This document shows positions 8,187 to 18,821 of a stretch of 64,000 bases of DNA, piece by piece. Source of the stretch: Algoriphagus limi (GTDB lineage Bacteria; Bacteroidota; Bacteroidia; Cytophagales; Cyclobacteriaceae). Made by a program: the position numbers and the translations under genes. The notes below the pieces were generated by a model, which was not told where the DNA came from, did not search any database, and saw only the letters and a program-made list of their open reading frames with translations. The stretch covers positions 62,001 through 126,000 of the forward strand of contig NZ_JANWGH010000001.1 of the NCBI RefSeq assembly GCF_024919275.1, written 5' to 3'. The first letter of the stretch is position 1; the number at the start of each line of letters is the position of its first letter.

Positions 8187-10706
8187 TTAACTTGGATCCA
8201 CATCAATTATCCACCGGACGGATCGAAACTCTGACCTAGCCTGCAGTTCTTCTAAGATTTCTGCTAACCTTTTTTTAAACTCCTGTTGGGTTGCACCGGA
8301 ACGGTCTAGTTTGATCAAACTCTCAAATTGGTATTGGTTTTTGATCCTCCCTATCAAAGCTCTTTCAGGTCCGAGAACAATCTTTTTCACAGCAATTTGA
8401 GCCATTTCCCGGTGCAGGGCTATTGCAGCTTTTTCTGCAGTTTTGAAATCAGCGTGGCGCGTGGTGATTTTGATTAGTTTGACAAAGGGAGGATAATAGA
8501 ACTGCTTTCTTTCAGCCATTTCTACCCGGAAAAAATTCTTGTAATCTCCTGCTATGACCTTGGCGTAAATGTCTTGTTCTGGATTTCGGGTTTGGATTAC
8601 GACTTGGCCTTTTACAGATCGTCTTCCTGCTCTTCCTGCCACTTGGGTAATTTGCTGAAAAGCACGCTCTCCAGCTCTGAAATCAGGGAAATTCAGAATC
8701 CGATCTCCATCCCAAATACCAACCACTGTCACTCTTCCAAAATCCAATCCTTTGGTAATCATTTGGGTTCCCACCAAAATATCAATTTGACCTGCTCCAA
8801 ATTCATCCAATATCCGTTGGTAGCCATATTTATTTCGGGTGGTGTCCAAATCCATTCGGCCTAATCTTGCTTCAGGGAAAAGCAAACTCAAGGATTCCTC
8901 GATACGTTCCGTTCCCATTCCTTTGGTTGAAAGTTGGGTGCTACCGCAAGCAGGGCAGGAGGTTGGCACTTTTTCCTTGTAGCCGCAATAATGACATCGC
9001 AATTCCTCAGAAAACTGGTGGTATGTCAAGCTAACGTCACATTGTACACATTCTGCCGTCCAACCGCAATCTTCACATTGTACATAGGGAGAATAACCTC
9101 TCCGGTTTTGATAGATTAGAATTTGCTCGTTTTTATCAAGCGCTTCCTGAATCTTCTCCCGCAAAAGCCTAGTCGAATCTACCTTGAGTAAGTTCTTCCT
9201 TCGATCAGCCCCTAAATCAGCCAAATAAAATTCCGGTAACTGAGCATCTCCAAAGCGCTGATGTAGTTCAACGTGTCCATATTTTCCTTGTTGGGCATTA
9301 AAATAGGATTCAAAAGAAGGAGTAGCGGAACCCAAAAGAGTTTTTGCCTGATGAAAATATCCCAGCATAATAGCAGCATCCCGGGCATGGAACCGTGGCG
9401 CTGGATCAAATTGCTTATAGCTGGATTCATGCTCTTCATCCACGATGATCAACCCCAGGGAATCAAAAGGCAGAAATAGGGATGAGCGCACACCCACCAC
9501 AAAAGAGAATCGCCCACTCAAAACCCCATTCCAAACTTCTACACGTTCATTATCTGAGTATTTGGAGTGATAGACGCCCATTTGCGAACCAAATACTTCC
9601 TGAAGCCGACTTACAATTTGAGTAGTCAAAGCGATTTCAGGAAGTAAAAGCAAGACCTGAGAACCGCTTTCCAAAACTTCCTGAATGAGCCGAATGTAGA
9701 TTTCAGTTTTTCCACTTCCCGTAATTCCATGAATTAAGACCGTCTGCTTTTCCTCAAATTGAGACTTGATGGAATCTACAGCTTCTTGTTGTATAGGGGA
9801 AAGTTCAGAGGCAGTCCGCTCGGGTTGTATTTCTTCCAATCGATTGACCACAACCTTGAAGGACTCGAATACACCATTTTTGATCAATGTTTTCAAGGAA
9901 CTTTCAGAATCCCCTTCCTCCAATAAGGTGCTTTTATCCAGTCCTTTTTCGTTCAATTCCGGTTTTTGGAAAACAGGGACATTCCGTAGGTATTTTAGTA
10001 GAATGGACTCCTGTTTTACTTTTCCGCTAAGTTGGGCGAAGAGCTCCTCAAGTGCTTCTTTGTTTTGAGCCAAATTAGAGCGAAGCCGGATTCTGGTTTC
10101 AATTTTAGGAGTATATTTTTCCTGAACCTTTTCAAAAATTAAAATCGCCTCTTTGGTAACCAAACTTTTGAGAATGGGGTGAATGGTTTTGATCCCCAAC
10201 ACTTTCTCGCAGTCATCATAGCTCAGCTCGGATTGATTTTCCAAGGCATCCAAAATCTTTTCTTCCCGCTCATCCAGTGGATAAGGGCTATTTTCTTTAT
10301 CAAAATTTGGATTGACTTGAATTCGTGATTCGCTTGATAATCGGAGTCCTGAGGGAAGTGCGGCATGCATGACTTCACCAATGTGGCAGCAGTAGTACTC
10401 CGCCATCCAAGCCCAAAATCGAATTTGAAGTGGGTTGACTGAAGGCTGATGGTCCAATACCTCCAAAATTGCTTTTGCTTCATAAGCTTGTGGAGGCTTG
10501 TTGTGGACCTTCCCGATGATTCCGGTAAGAATTTTTTTTCGGCCAAACTGGACAATTACCCGTGCCCCAATTTGAATTTCCGAATACAGGTTTCTTGGGA
10601 TTTTATAGGTGAACATTCGGGGAATGGGCACCGGTAAAATCACATCTGCAAAAGAAAATTCAGGTTGGCTTTCAGGTAATTCTTTTTCTTCAAAAAGGCT
10701 CAGCAC
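8187..10706 (-). CDS. priA: Primosomal protein N' (replication restart helicase PriA)
   Basis: 839 residues. The N-terminal DNA-binding region begins FADVILPVPIPRMFTYKIP. The SF2 helicase core has Walker A GITGSGKTEIY, DEEH box IIVDEEHESSYKQ, motif III LGSATPSFES, and QVAGRAGR (motif VI). Eight zinc-binding cysteines sit between the helicase lobes (CEDCGW, CVQC, CHYCGY, CPACG). PriA reloads the replicative helicase at stalled forks. The start is a GTG at 10706, five bases after the TGA of the upstream DUF255 gene, so translation is probably coupled. Confidence 0.96.
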   Translation of the reverse strand: MLSLFEEKELPESQPEFSFADVILPVPIPRMFTYKIPRNLYSEIQIGARVIVQFGRKKILTGIIGKVHNKPPQAYEAKAILEVLDHQPSVNPLQIRFWAWMAEYYCCHIGEVMHAALPSGLRLSSESRIQVNPNFDKENSPYPLDEREEKILDALENQSELSYDDCEKVLGIKTIHPILKSLVTKEAILIFEKVQEKYTPKIETRIRLRSNLAQNKEALEELFAQLSGKVKQESILLKYLRNVPVFQKPELNEKGLDKSTLLEEGDSESSLKTLIKNGVFESFKVVVNRLEEIQPERTASELSPIQQEAVDSIKSQFEEKQTVLIHGITGSGKTEIYIRLIQEVLESGSQVLLLLPEIALTTQIVSRLQEVFGSQMGVYHSKYSDNERVEVWNGVLSGRFSFVVGVRSSLFLPFDSLGLIIVDEEHESSYKQFDPAPRFHARDAAIMLGYFHQAKTLLGSATPSFESYFNAQQGKYGHVELHQRFGDAQLPEFYLADLGADRRKNLLKVDSTRLLREKIQEALDKNEQILIYQNRRGYSPYVQCEDCGWTAECVQCDVSLTYHQFSEELRCHYCGYKEKVPTSCPACGSTQLSTKGMGTERIEESLSLLFPEARLGRMDLDTTRNKYGYQRILDEFGAGQIDILVGTQMITKGLDFGRVTVVGIWDGDRILNFPDFRAGERAFQQITQVAGRAGRRSVKGQVVIQTRNPEQDIYAKVIAGDYKNFFRVEMAERKQFYYPPFVKLIKITTRHADFKTAEKAAIALHREMAQIAVKKIVLGPERALIGRIKNQYQFESLIKLDRSGATQQEFKKRLAEILEELQARSEFRSVRWIIDVDPS

Positions 10707-10710
10707 AGAA

Positions 10711-12738
10711 TCAATTCAATTTGGGTAATTGCGAAATGGCATCTTCAACCTGCGAGACCGGTCTTCGGCATGCATGATCGAAGCAGACATAAATTAAGGC
10801 ATTTCCCGTCGAATCGGGAGTTTTCCCTTGTAAAATTGGGGCATTTTCTGTCACTTCCTCATTCCAGGCAACTACCAGATTGGATGGAGCTTTTCGAAGC
10901 AACTCCAAAGCCTTTTCTTTAGCCCCGATTCCAATAATTCCGATTTCCGCAGTCGGGACAACTTGCTCCAATAAAAGACTTGCCCAATTACTCAAGAATC
11001 CCGGATCCTTGAGGATCAAATCCTTCATTTTGCTAAGCATGGCCTTCGATATCTCAGCATACTTTTCATTGTAAGTAAGCAAAGAAAGTTTGTGAAGATT
11101 TCGAGCCATGATTGAATTTGAAGCCGGAATGACATTGTCAAAAAGCTCCTTTTTATTCGCGATCAATTTTTCAGCCTTGGGATCATTGAAGAAGAAAAAC
11201 CCTTCATTTTCATCATAAAAGTGACCCATGCAAAATGCCGTTAAATCCTCTCCAAATTTTAGATAGGTAATATTTCCACTGACTTCAAAAGCCGTCAAGG
11301 ATGCTTTGATAACAGCCGCATAATCTTCCAAAAAAGCAGGGGTATAGGTCGAACCGTTTTTGTAAGTGCGATGCAAAACCCCATCGATAATCATATGTTC
11401 CCGGATGAAGTCCAAATTGTTTAAGGCTAAATCAATAGCTTTTTCATTTCCAGTAGCCAAATAGGCTTGAATTAATCCTGAGGACATTAATCCATTCCAG
11501 CCAGCTATAATTTTATCGTCTTTACCAGGGAAAATCCGCTGATTTCTAACTTCTAAAAGAGTGGCTTTTACTTCAGCTAGTTTTCCCAAGAGTTCATCCT
11601 TGGACATTTTGAATTCCCTTGCCACGGATTCATAATCTGAGGTCTGAAACAAAATATTCACTCCATCTTCCCAATTTCCGTGAATTTTGAGGTTGTAAAG
11701 TTTGCGCAACCAAGGCAACTCATCGCCAACTAATTGTTCCAATTCGGAATATCGCCAAGTGTAAAATTTTCCTTCAACGCCTTCACTATCTGCATCTTGA
11801 GCTGCGTGAAATCCTCCTTTTTCATCAAGCATTTCTGCTTGTAGCCATTGAATGGTTTCTTCAATTTTTTCCAGAAAAAAGCCGTCTTTACTCAGTTGAT
11901 AGGCTTTGGAATACAATTCCAAAAGTTGCCCGTTATCATAGAGCATTTTTTCAAAGTGAGGAGCAAACCATTCCCCATCCACAGAATAGCGGGCAAATCC
12001 TCCTCGGACATGGTCATAAATTCCTCCCATTCCGATCTTTTTCAATGTGAAATAGACCGCTTCTTTTAAATCTTTGCGTTTGCTGATCTGGGCATAGTCC
12101 AGCACAAAATTCCAGATAACCGGCATGGGGAATTTTGGAATACGGTTCATTCCTCCCCATTCTTTGTCAAATTGAGAATTGAGCTTGGTGATGATTTCTA
12201 CCAAATCATCGGCACTCGCTTCTTCATCACTCGCAACTATTCCATATTTCTCGATTTCGGACCGATTCAATGATCGCCCAAATCCTTCTGCACTTTCGGC
12301 TAATTGATCAGCATGGTTTTTAAAGGCATTGCCAATATTAGCGAGCAGGCGTGTCCATTGTTCATTTTTGAAATAGGTGCCTCCATAAAAAGGCTTTTGA
12401 TTGGGCATTAAAAAGACATTCAGTGGCCAGCCACCCTGCAAGCCCATAGCCTGCACCGCGTCCATGTAAATATTATCCAAATCGGGTCGTTCTTCCCGAT
12501 CGATTTTGATGCAGACAAAATACTCATTCATCAACTCCGCAGTAACCTCATCCTCAAAGCTTTCACGTTCCATTACATGACACCAATGGCAGGCGGAATA
12601 GCCGATAGAGACCAAGATGGGCTTGTTTTCGACTTCTGCTTTTTTCAGAGCTTCTGGTCCCCAAGGATACCAATCAACTGGATTGTGGGCATGTTGTAAA
12701 AGGTAGGGGCTTTGGCTATGGATGAGACGATTAGGCAT
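10711..12738 (-). CDS. Thioredoxin-fold DUF255 protein (YyaL/SPATA20 family)
   Basis: 675 residues, the normal size. The N-terminus has [20 protein letters not shown] and [15 protein letters not shown], the hallmark of the DUF255 thioredoxin-like domain with a CHWC active site. The rest is an (alpha/alpha)6 barrel similar to N-acylglucosamine epimerases ([27 protein letters not shown]). Its biochemical role is not established. It sits just upstream of priA. Confidence 0.9.
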   Translation of the reverse strand: MPNRLIHSQSPYLLQHAHNPVDWYPWGPEALKKAEVENKPILVSIGYSACHWCHVMERESFEDEVTAELMNEYFVCIKIDREERPDLDNIYMDAVQAMGLQGGWPLNVFLMPNQKPFYGGTYFKNEQWTRLLANIGNAFKNHADQLAESAEGFGRSLNRSEIEKYGIVASDEEASADDLVEIITKLNSQFDKEWGGMNRIPKFPMPVIWNFVLDYAQISKRKDLKEAVYFTLKKIGMGGIYDHVRGGFARYSVDGEWFAPHFEKMLYDNGQLLELYSKAYQLSKDGFFLEKIEETIQWLQAEMLDEKGGFHAAQDADSEGVEGKFYTWRYSELEQLVGDELPWLRKLYNLKIHGNWEDGVNILFQTSDYESVAREFKMSKDELLGKLAEVKATLLEVRNQRIFPGKDDKIIAGWNGLMSSGLIQAYLATGNEKAIDLALNNLDFIREHMIIDGVLHRTYKNGSTYTPAFLEDYAAVIKASLTAFEVSGNITYLKFGEDLTAFCMGHFYDENEGFFFFNDPKAEKLIANKKELFDNVIPASNSIMARNLHKLSLLTYNEKYAEISKAMLSKMKDLILKDPGFLSNWASLLLEQVVPTAEIGIIGIGAKEKALELLRKAPSNLVVAWNEEVTENAPILQGKTPDSTGNALIYVCFDHACRRPVSQVEDAISQLPKLN

Positions 12739-12786
12739 AGTTATGAGGTTGTAAAGTTGAAAAGAATGAAAAAGAACTTCCGGTTC

Positions 12787-13764
12787 TTAGCTAGTTTTCA
12801 ATTGGCTTTTAACACTTTCTATTTCAATTGAAAAATCGAATTCTGAATTTAATCGTTCCAGTTTGCCGAGTAAGTTTTGGAGAAATTTCCGATGAGATAC
12901 CGAATGGGGATTCAATGGGCGATGAGCCAATTCTCGCATTACTTTAGCTATTTCATTTACTTTTTGTTGGGTTTCGGATGAGAAATAAGTTTTCATCCAT
13001 TTTTCCCAGATATAGTTTTCTGCTTCTTCTGTGGGATGAATTCGATCTTCCTTGTAGAATCGATAATCCCGCAATTCATCCATCATGATTTCATAAGATG
13101 GAAAGTAGGTGACAGAATCGAATTCCTTCTCTAATTGATGACAAAGTACCCGGAGCAAACTTTTGCTAAGCTGATTTTCAGGAATTCCATCTTTGATATG
13201 CCTCACCGGGCTGACTGTTAAGATGATATTTAGATCGGGGTTAATGTTTGTCAGTTCTTTGAATACTTCCTTCAAGGAAACTTTCATTTCCTCCAATTCA
13301 GTAAGTCGTTTTTGAAAAATTTTTTGCGGTTTTTTATGGCAATTGGCAACTCTACTGGAGTTCTTCAATTCATAAATCCAAGCAGTCCCAAAAGTCAAAA
13401 TCAGATGGCTACCCTCTAATAAAGATTCTCTGGCAATTTCTAATTTCTTATTGAATTTCTGTAGAAGGTCTTCCTTACTGATTCCAAATAGATCCGAATG
13501 AGCCGAATAATGAAAATAAATCCCTTCCCTTTCCACGATCAGGTTTTCATCGATTGGGCCGCTTTCGAGAGCCATTTTCAGCAGGTCGGCTAGAGTCATA
13601 GGGTGAAAAATGGTGCCAAATGGATAGATCGAAATGTCGAATTTGTGCGCTTCCATTTTTGTACCCATGCTTTGCGCAAAGCAGGAACCCATGCTCAGGA
13701 TTTTGGACTGATGGGAGATAGGAAGAGGAGATGGTGAAATTTCAAATTCGGTAAACCAATGCAT
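12787..13764 (-). CDS. GSCFA domain-containing protein
   Basis: 325 residues. The signature LSMGSCFAQSMG that names the family is near residue 27, followed by PFGTIFHPMTLADLL. The fold is related to SGNH/GDSL hydrolases, with the Ser in GSCF as a candidate nucleophile and DRIHPT near the C-terminus as the Asp-His pair. The substrate is unknown; the family is common in Bacteroidota. No signal peptide is seen. Confidence 0.88.
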   Translation of the reverse strand: MHWFTEFEISPSPLPISHQSKILSMGSCFAQSMGTKMEAHKFDISIYPFGTIFHPMTLADLLKMALESGPIDENLIVEREGIYFHYSAHSDLFGISKEDLLQKFNKKLEIARESLLEGSHLILTFGTAWIYELKNSSRVANCHKKPQKIFQKRLTELEEMKVSLKEVFKELTNINPDLNIILTVSPVRHIKDGIPENQLSKSLLRVLCHQLEKEFDSVTYFPSYEIMMDELRDYRFYKEDRIHPTEEAENYIWEKWMKTYFSSETQQKVNEIAKVMRELAHRPLNPHSVSHRKFLQNLLGKLERLNSEFDFSIEIESVKSQLKTS

Positions 13765-14110
13765 GGCATGAAGTTAATAAAACTGATGTTAGGTTTTACT
13801 GAACCTGTAATTATCCAAGGAGGTTAGGTTAGGGATGATGATTTGCGCATCTGTTGAAGAAAGATCAAAAACCTCGAGTAAAATTTGATTAATGTTTGCC
13901 TAGGTTTTATTTCCCTATTTTCAGAATTCCGGAAAATCAGATTGTTTTTTGCCACATAGCATCATAGGGAACATAGTTTTTGATATTCTTTATCAGCTGC
14001 TAAATGAATTCTAAGCGCTTTTTTCCTGGAATATTCTCTCGATGTAATCTATGTGACTATGTGGTTTCCTATAACTCCCCACGTTAAAAATGAAGACCGC
14101 ATTTTACCTT
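13765..14110. repeat. Intergenic stretch with an inverted repeat
   Basis: 346 bases without a credible gene. It contains an inverted repeat CCACATAG (13952-13959) and CTATGTGG (14057-14064), with internal partial copies (ACATAG at 13971, TCTATGTG at 14049). This resembles a short interspersed element frequent in Bacteroidota intergenic regions. The 5' part should hold the promoter of the GSCFA operon; I see no clear TAnnTTTG box. Confidence 0.5.
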
Positions 14111-14848
14111 TCAATTCCAAAGATTGATTTCATCCCAAAGTCTTTTAACCTGCAAATCTCCCATCCCATAGATGGGCAGTCGTTTCTGGAATTCACGGAA
14201 AATAACTCCAAAATCATCCGTTTGGAATTCTTTCTGAATGTCTTTCAAGGTTTGGACCGGTTTTCCTGGGAAATCACCAAGGGGAACCATATCTCGCCAA
14301 GCTTCAACAGCAGGTAATAAGAAAGGGAATTTTAACTTGAATTTTTCTGCTAGTTGAATTGCTTCGAAAACTTCGGCCTTTTGAAAATGAGTCCATAATT
14401 CAGCGAACAGATAAAAATCTTCCCTCTGTAATTGAATAGGTGAATAAAATCTTTCAATTAAACCTTCAGTATCCAATGTTGCAAAACTATAAGGGTGTTC
14501 TGAACCCGGAGTCACAAGGAAGGCTTCGTCTTTGACAGCCGAAAGCAAATCGATAGCTTTCCACAAGTTGACTTGGCAAAAAAGATCTTCTTCAAACCAT
14601 AGAAAGACCTCAGTATGAGATGTTATTTCCTTGATCTTTAAAATTTCAGCCTTGCTGTAGGAATCATAATCTGTATTCTGTCCAAAATCAGATTGTATAA
14701 ATTCTTTTCGGAGTTGCCAGAATTCTTCCTCTGATTTTCCATTTACAGGTCCGTCTAGTAGACATTCCCTAAAGATGATTTTTTCACCGGTAATCCCTTT
14801 TGGAAAATGCTCAAAAAGGGCGTCTCCATTTAGGATATGAACCCTCAT
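14111..14848 (-). CDS. DUF1835 domain-containing protein
   Basis: 245 residues. The N-terminus MRVHILNGDALFEHFP with FRECLLDGPV is the DUF1835 signature. Then EVFLWFEEDLFCQVNLW and a central region before a C-terminal part ending LQVKRLWDEINLWN. Function unknown; in other bacteria such proteins are cytoplasmic. It overlaps the DUF1801 gene by four bases and is the last gene of the dacB-led operon. Confidence 0.82.
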   Translation of the reverse strand: MRVHILNGDALFEHFPKGITGEKIIFRECLLDGPVNGKSEEEFWQLRKEFIQSDFGQNTDYDSYSKAEILKIKEITSHTEVFLWFEEDLFCQVNLWKAIDLLSAVKDEAFLVTPGSEHPYSFATLDTEGLIERFYSPIQLQREDFYLFAELWTHFQKAEVFEAIQLAEKFKLKFPFLLPAVEAWRDMVPLGDFPGKPVQTLKDIQKEFQTDDFGVIFREFQKRLPIYGMGDLQVKRLWDEINLWN

Positions 14849-15270
14849 TTTGTAGGGTATTTGGCCTTCATGTAGTTATAGGATTTTTTGATCAACTCTC
14901 TCAAAACAGTTTCGTTTACATCAGCCAATTTATTGATATAAAGGCAGGAGGCCCCTGTTTTATGTTTTCCAAGTTTGGCAAAAAGCTCATCAAAACTGGT
15001 TTCCATGCAACCCAAAAGATAAACTGATAGCGAAGTTTTTCTAGGAGAAAAGCCAACGATCAAAAAGTCTCCTTCCCGTCCAGAATCATATTTGTAATGA
15101 TATTGACCGAATCCCACGATGGAAGGTCCCCACATCACGGCTTTTTCCCCAGTTACTTCTTCCATAATTTGCTTGATGCGAAATGCGTCTTCCCGTTTTT
15201 TTGGTGATTCCACTTGATTGAGGAAATCATCCACGGAGGCATCAGTTGGTTGTGTTTTATTTTCGGCCAT
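14845..15270 (-). CDS. DUF1801 domain-containing protein (YdhG-like)
   Basis: 141 residues. VDDFLNQVESPKKREDAFRIKQIMEEVTG and MWGPSIVGFGQYHY are characteristic of the DUF1801/YdhG family, related to the frataxin-like fold; the role is unknown. It starts three bases after the S9 peptidase stop and overlaps DUF1835, so it belongs to one operon. Confidence 0.85.
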   Translation of the reverse strand: MAENKTQPTDASVDDFLNQVESPKKREDAFRIKQIMEEVTGEKAVMWGPSIVGFGQYHYKYDSGREGDFLIVGFSPRKTSLSVYLLGCMETSFDELFAKLGKHKTGASCLYINKLADVNETVLRELIKKSYNYMKAKYPTK

Positions 15271-15273
15271 AGA

Positions 15274-17343
15274 TCAGTCAATTAGGTGTTTTTTTAGAAA
15301 ATCAGCTGTTGCGCTGGAAACCTGAATCATGTTTTGCCATTTCATCCAATGGTGGGTGTCTCCTGGGATTAAAATTGCCTCGTAAGGTTTTCCTAATTCG
15401 TCAAATCGTCGAATCAAATCTGTGGTTTGGGATACGTTTACATTCCGATCATCATCCGAATGGATAAATAAAACCGGACTTGTCCAAGTCTCAATATCAG
15501 CAATAGGAGAGGACTTCCAGGCTACCTCCAAAGCCTTTTCATAGTCGGGTGCAACTTCATAGCCTTCAGGCAAATCATAGCGTCCATCGAGGTCATGAAC
15601 TCCATGTATATCTACCCCAACTTTGAATAATTCGGAATCTCGAGCTAGTGCCAAGGCCGTCAAAAACCCACCATAACTTCCCCCATAAATACCGATTTTA
15701 TTTTCATCAACCTGAGCAAGACTTGCCAAAAATTCTCCTCCAGCCTTGATGTCTTGATATTCAACTGCCCCTTGGTAATAGCCATAAGCGGGTCTATGAA
15801 ACTCATATCCATATCCTATTCCCAATCGGTAATTCACAGAAAGGACAACAAATCCCAACTCTGCCAAATATTGATTTAGAGCGTAAGTATTAGTGTAATA
15901 ATCCATATAGCTCCAACCGAGCAACATTTGGCGCTGTGGTCCACCATGGACAAAAATTACTCCTGGTTTTTGGGAAGGACCTCCTTCCTTTTCGAAAAGC
16001 TGACCATAGACTGTCGTTCCGTCGGGAGCTTGGAATTTGACCTGCTTGGGAGTAACGAGAGATTTCTTAGGAAAATCACTCGGAATTAGATCTTCCTGAA
16101 GTAAAGTGATTTGGTCTTTGGATTTCAGGGTGACCAAATGTGGTCTTTGAGCTGTAGCAGAGAAAAACGCTAAGTTTCCATCCGCCAAGGCTACAGGGTA
16201 GGCCTCAATTCCTTCTCCTGAAGTTTCCCAATTCAGTTTTTTACTAGCTAAATCTACCCGACCAATATGTCTACGATCTTTATCCAATTCACTATTGCCA
16301 TAATTTCCAGAAAAGAGAACCCTTTTCCCATCAGGACTCAGTTTGATTTGCTCAACCATGTAATCACCGGGTGTGAGAAGCGTTTCTTTTTTGTTTTGCA
16401 AATCCAGGCTATAGAGATGCTGCCAACCATCATGATAGGATTCGAAAATCAGTTCCTTTTCATTTGGATAGGAGAAAAAGAAATAGCGATACGAACCTCT
16501 CAATGTTTCTGGTGCTTTCCAAAGCATTTCAGCTTCACCAGTTGTAACATCGGCATGCCAAATTTCCCATGGTATATGTCTAGTTTCTAACAGTGGAAAA
16601 GCGGCTCCACTTCCTCCCAAAGTTTTGATAAAAGCGATTTTGCTTCCGTCGGGAGACCACTTTGGCTGGGAATAGCGATGAAAAGATGGAGCAATGAATT
16701 GGATAGGCGTATTTTCATCCCGGTAAATTCCAATTAATTGATGGCCCCCGCGATTGACGGTGAAAGCAAGGCTTTTTCCATCCGGAGAATATTCCATGGA
16801 AGTGACATTCCCCTTGATTTCAAAAAGCTGCTTGGGAGCTTCCATATTATGTGTAGTAGTTTCCCAGACTTGCCCATTTTTTAGGAATAAAATGGTATTT
16901 GACGGTCCAAGATGTATGTTATCTCCTACAGTAATTTCCTCAATCATCCTTGAAGCCAGATCAATAGAATGGATTTCCACTTTTGGGAGTTTGGGAAGAT
17001 TTTCGGCATTGACCGTAGAGGAAGCATTACCTCCACCATGATCACCACCTCGCACAAAAACTAAGTATTCTCCGTCGGGTGTGAAGCTCAAACTGGTGAT
17101 TTCTTGTCCATCATCTTTATCAAAGAAGGTGAGTTTTTCGGGCTTGAAATCTGGCGCTTTGGCGTAATATACATTTCGCTTTCCCTGCTCATATAATGCC
17201 CAGGCAAGCTGAGTTCCTGATTGGTCAGAGGTCAACTCTGAAGGAAAAGTGAATTTTCCTACTTGCTCCATGGTAAACGATTGGGAGAGTAGGTTTTGAG
17301 TGATGAAGAAAAAACAGAGAATTGAAAGGAGATATTTATTCAT
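15274..17343 (-). CDS. S9 family prolyl oligopeptidase-like serine peptidase, secreted
   Basis: 689 residues. A signal peptide (YLLSILCFFFITQNLLSQ) is followed by a WD40-like beta-propeller (about residues 30-430, several SPDGKS or SPDGSK repeats) and a C-terminal alpha/beta-hydrolase domain with nucleophile GGSYGGFLT, an Asp in HSDDDRNV and a His in GDTHHWMKW. It should cleave short peptides in the periplasm. It lies three bases downstream of dacB. Confidence 0.92.
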   Translation of the reverse strand: MNKYLLSILCFFFITQNLLSQSFTMEQVGKFTFPSELTSDQSGTQLAWALYEQGKRNVYYAKAPDFKPEKLTFFDKDDGQEITSLSFTPDGEYLVFVRGGDHGGGNASSTVNAENLPKLPKVEIHSIDLASRMIEEITVGDNIHLGPSNTILFLKNGQVWETTTHNMEAPKQLFEIKGNVTSMEYSPDGKSLAFTVNRGGHQLIGIYRDENTPIQFIAPSFHRYSQPKWSPDGSKIAFIKTLGGSGAAFPLLETRHIPWEIWHADVTTGEAEMLWKAPETLRGSYRYFFFSYPNEKELIFESYHDGWQHLYSLDLQNKKETLLTPGDYMVEQIKLSPDGKRVLFSGNYGNSELDKDRRHIGRVDLASKKLNWETSGEGIEAYPVALADGNLAFFSATAQRPHLVTLKSKDQITLLQEDLIPSDFPKKSLVTPKQVKFQAPDGTTVYGQLFEKEGGPSQKPGVIFVHGGPQRQMLLGWSYMDYYTNTYALNQYLAELGFVVLSVNYRLGIGYGYEFHRPAYGYYQGAVEYQDIKAGGEFLASLAQVDENKIGIYGGSYGGFLTALALARDSELFKVGVDIHGVHDLDGRYDLPEGYEVAPDYEKALEVAWKSSPIADIETWTSPVLFIHSDDDRNVNVSQTTDLIRRFDELGKPYEAILIPGDTHHWMKWQNMIQVSSATADFLKKHLID

Positions 17344-17346
17344 GGT

Positions 17347-18657
17347 CTAGTAGGTATCGTGGATGAGGTAAAGCACTTTTTGAAGCTCCTTTTTGAGATC
17401 ATTGGAAGGGATTTGGTAATTATTCATCAAGCAGGAGAAATGAAGGATTTTCCCACTTTTGGTGATAAGGTAGCCACTCAAGGCATTGGACATGCTGAGC
17501 GTACCTGTTTTTGCATAAATGTAAGGAGGCTGGCCCGGGTCTGATGGATACCAATTTCGGATGGTTCCCGATTCTCCTCCAGCCGGAAAGTAGGCTTCAA
17601 TTTTCTCTAAAGGAACTTGTTCTCGTATTTTTCCCAAAAGAGCAATAATGGATCGGGGAGTAAACATATTTCGGGAAGAGAGACCAGAACCATCATACCA
17701 CATCGGTTCATCTGGTAGATCTTCCAATAGGTTTTCCTTTGCATAATCGATAGCCTCTCTTGTGCTCAGGTGGTTGTTTATTTGATCAGAGACGAGCAGC
17801 AATAATTGTTCGGCCAGGAAATTATCACTGATTTTCATCATCTGGGCATAAAGGCTGTCTGCGGGTGCAGTTTCAAGCTTTTTAGGGTCAAAATTGAAAT
17901 AATGCTGATTCTTTATAACAGTGATTTTTTTATCCAAAACCTCACTGAGCATTTGAGCTGTCAATTCTGCTGAAGTGATAAAAGGAATATCCCGCTCGAA
18001 TTCCTCCATTTCAATTTCATCTGCAATTTCATAGGTGAATTTGTTTTCAAACCTTTCTCTGCTAAACCTAAATCCACTCCAATCATTCGTTTGCTTGGCT
18101 GTTAAAAGAGGCTTAAATCGCTCTGGGTAAATTGAAAAAAGACTTGCATCCATCTTAGAATTAAAGCGCACTACATTTCCATAAATGGGAAAAGCCGATC
18201 GTTCGGTAGCATAGTAGTACGGATACCAATCCCAAGCCCATCCTGGGCCAAAGGCATTAACCTGATCAAAATTATCAAGAAGATAGAGCCCCTTGTTGCT
18301 GGATTTCAGAAACTCGATGACCTTATCATTCTTAAAATCCGGATGCAATAGGCTCGGATCACCTGTTCCCCAAAAAATCAAAGAATCTCCTCTTTCCAGA
18401 TAGTTGAGCCCATTCACCAAGCCATCTCCCAAAACAGTATAGGCAGTATAAAAGGTGAAGAGTTTTGTATTTGATGCTGGAATAAAGTACTTGTCTTCAT
18501 TGATGGCTACCAGCGGTTTTTCTTTTGCAGGATCCACCAACATAAATCCCAGATGTCCTTTTTCAAAAACATCAGATTTTGAAATAGATTTCTGAATTTT
18601 TTGTACCGTACAGGAAGCCGATACTAGGAGTATCAGCAAGGGGAGGAGTTTCTTCAT
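17347..18657 (-). CDS. dacB: D-alanyl-D-alanine carboxypeptidase/endopeptidase (PBP4 family) lipoprotein
   Basis: 436 residues. It has a lipoprotein signal (LLPLLILLVSASC) and the three penicillin-binding motifs: SxxK in PASNTKLF, SxN in SGLSSRNM, and KTG in YAKTGTLS. The insert between the first two motifs is as in class C PBP4 enzymes. It trims D-alanine from, or cleaves, peptidoglycan cross-links in the periplasm. It is the first gene of a compact operon with the S9 peptidase, DUF1801 and DUF1835. Confidence 0.9.
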   Translation of the reverse strand: MKKLLPLLILLVSASCTVQKIQKSISKSDVFEKGHLGFMLVDPAKEKPLVAINEDKYFIPASNTKLFTFYTAYTVLGDGLVNGLNYLERGDSLIFWGTGDPSLLHPDFKNDKVIEFLKSSNKGLYLLDNFDQVNAFGPGWAWDWYPYYYATERSAFPIYGNVVRFNSKMDASLFSIYPERFKPLLTAKQTNDWSGFRFSRERFENKFTYEIADEIEMEEFERDIPFITSAELTAQMLSEVLDKKITVIKNQHYFNFDPKKLETAPADSLYAQMMKISDNFLAEQLLLLVSDQINNHLSTREAIDYAKENLLEDLPDEPMWYDGSGLSSRNMFTPRSIIALLGKIREQVPLEKIEAYFPAGGESGTIRNWYPSDPGQPPYIYAKTGTLSMSNALSGYLITKSGKILHFSCLMNNYQIPSNDLKKELQKVLYLIHDTY

Positions 18658-18763
18658 AAGCTTAAATTAAAAAAAGTCTCCTGCTTTTGGGCTAGGGCAT
18701 CCCGGATAGTGTTGAAATTTTCGATACTTAAAACACCTTATTACAAATAGATGAGATTTATTG

Positions 18764-18802
18764 AAAACAAAAAAGGCTACCATTTTTAAAATGGTAGCCT
18801 TT
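18764..18802 (-). terminator. Rho-independent terminator of hppA
   Basis: A 15-bp perfect stem, AAAGGCTACCATTTT on both strands (18772-18786 and 18788-18802), with a single central base, followed on the minus strand by a T-rich run (TTTTTTGTTTT). It lies 20 bases beyond the hppA stop. Confidence 0.88.
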
Positions 18803-18821
18803 CCAAAAAGGTTGAAATAAA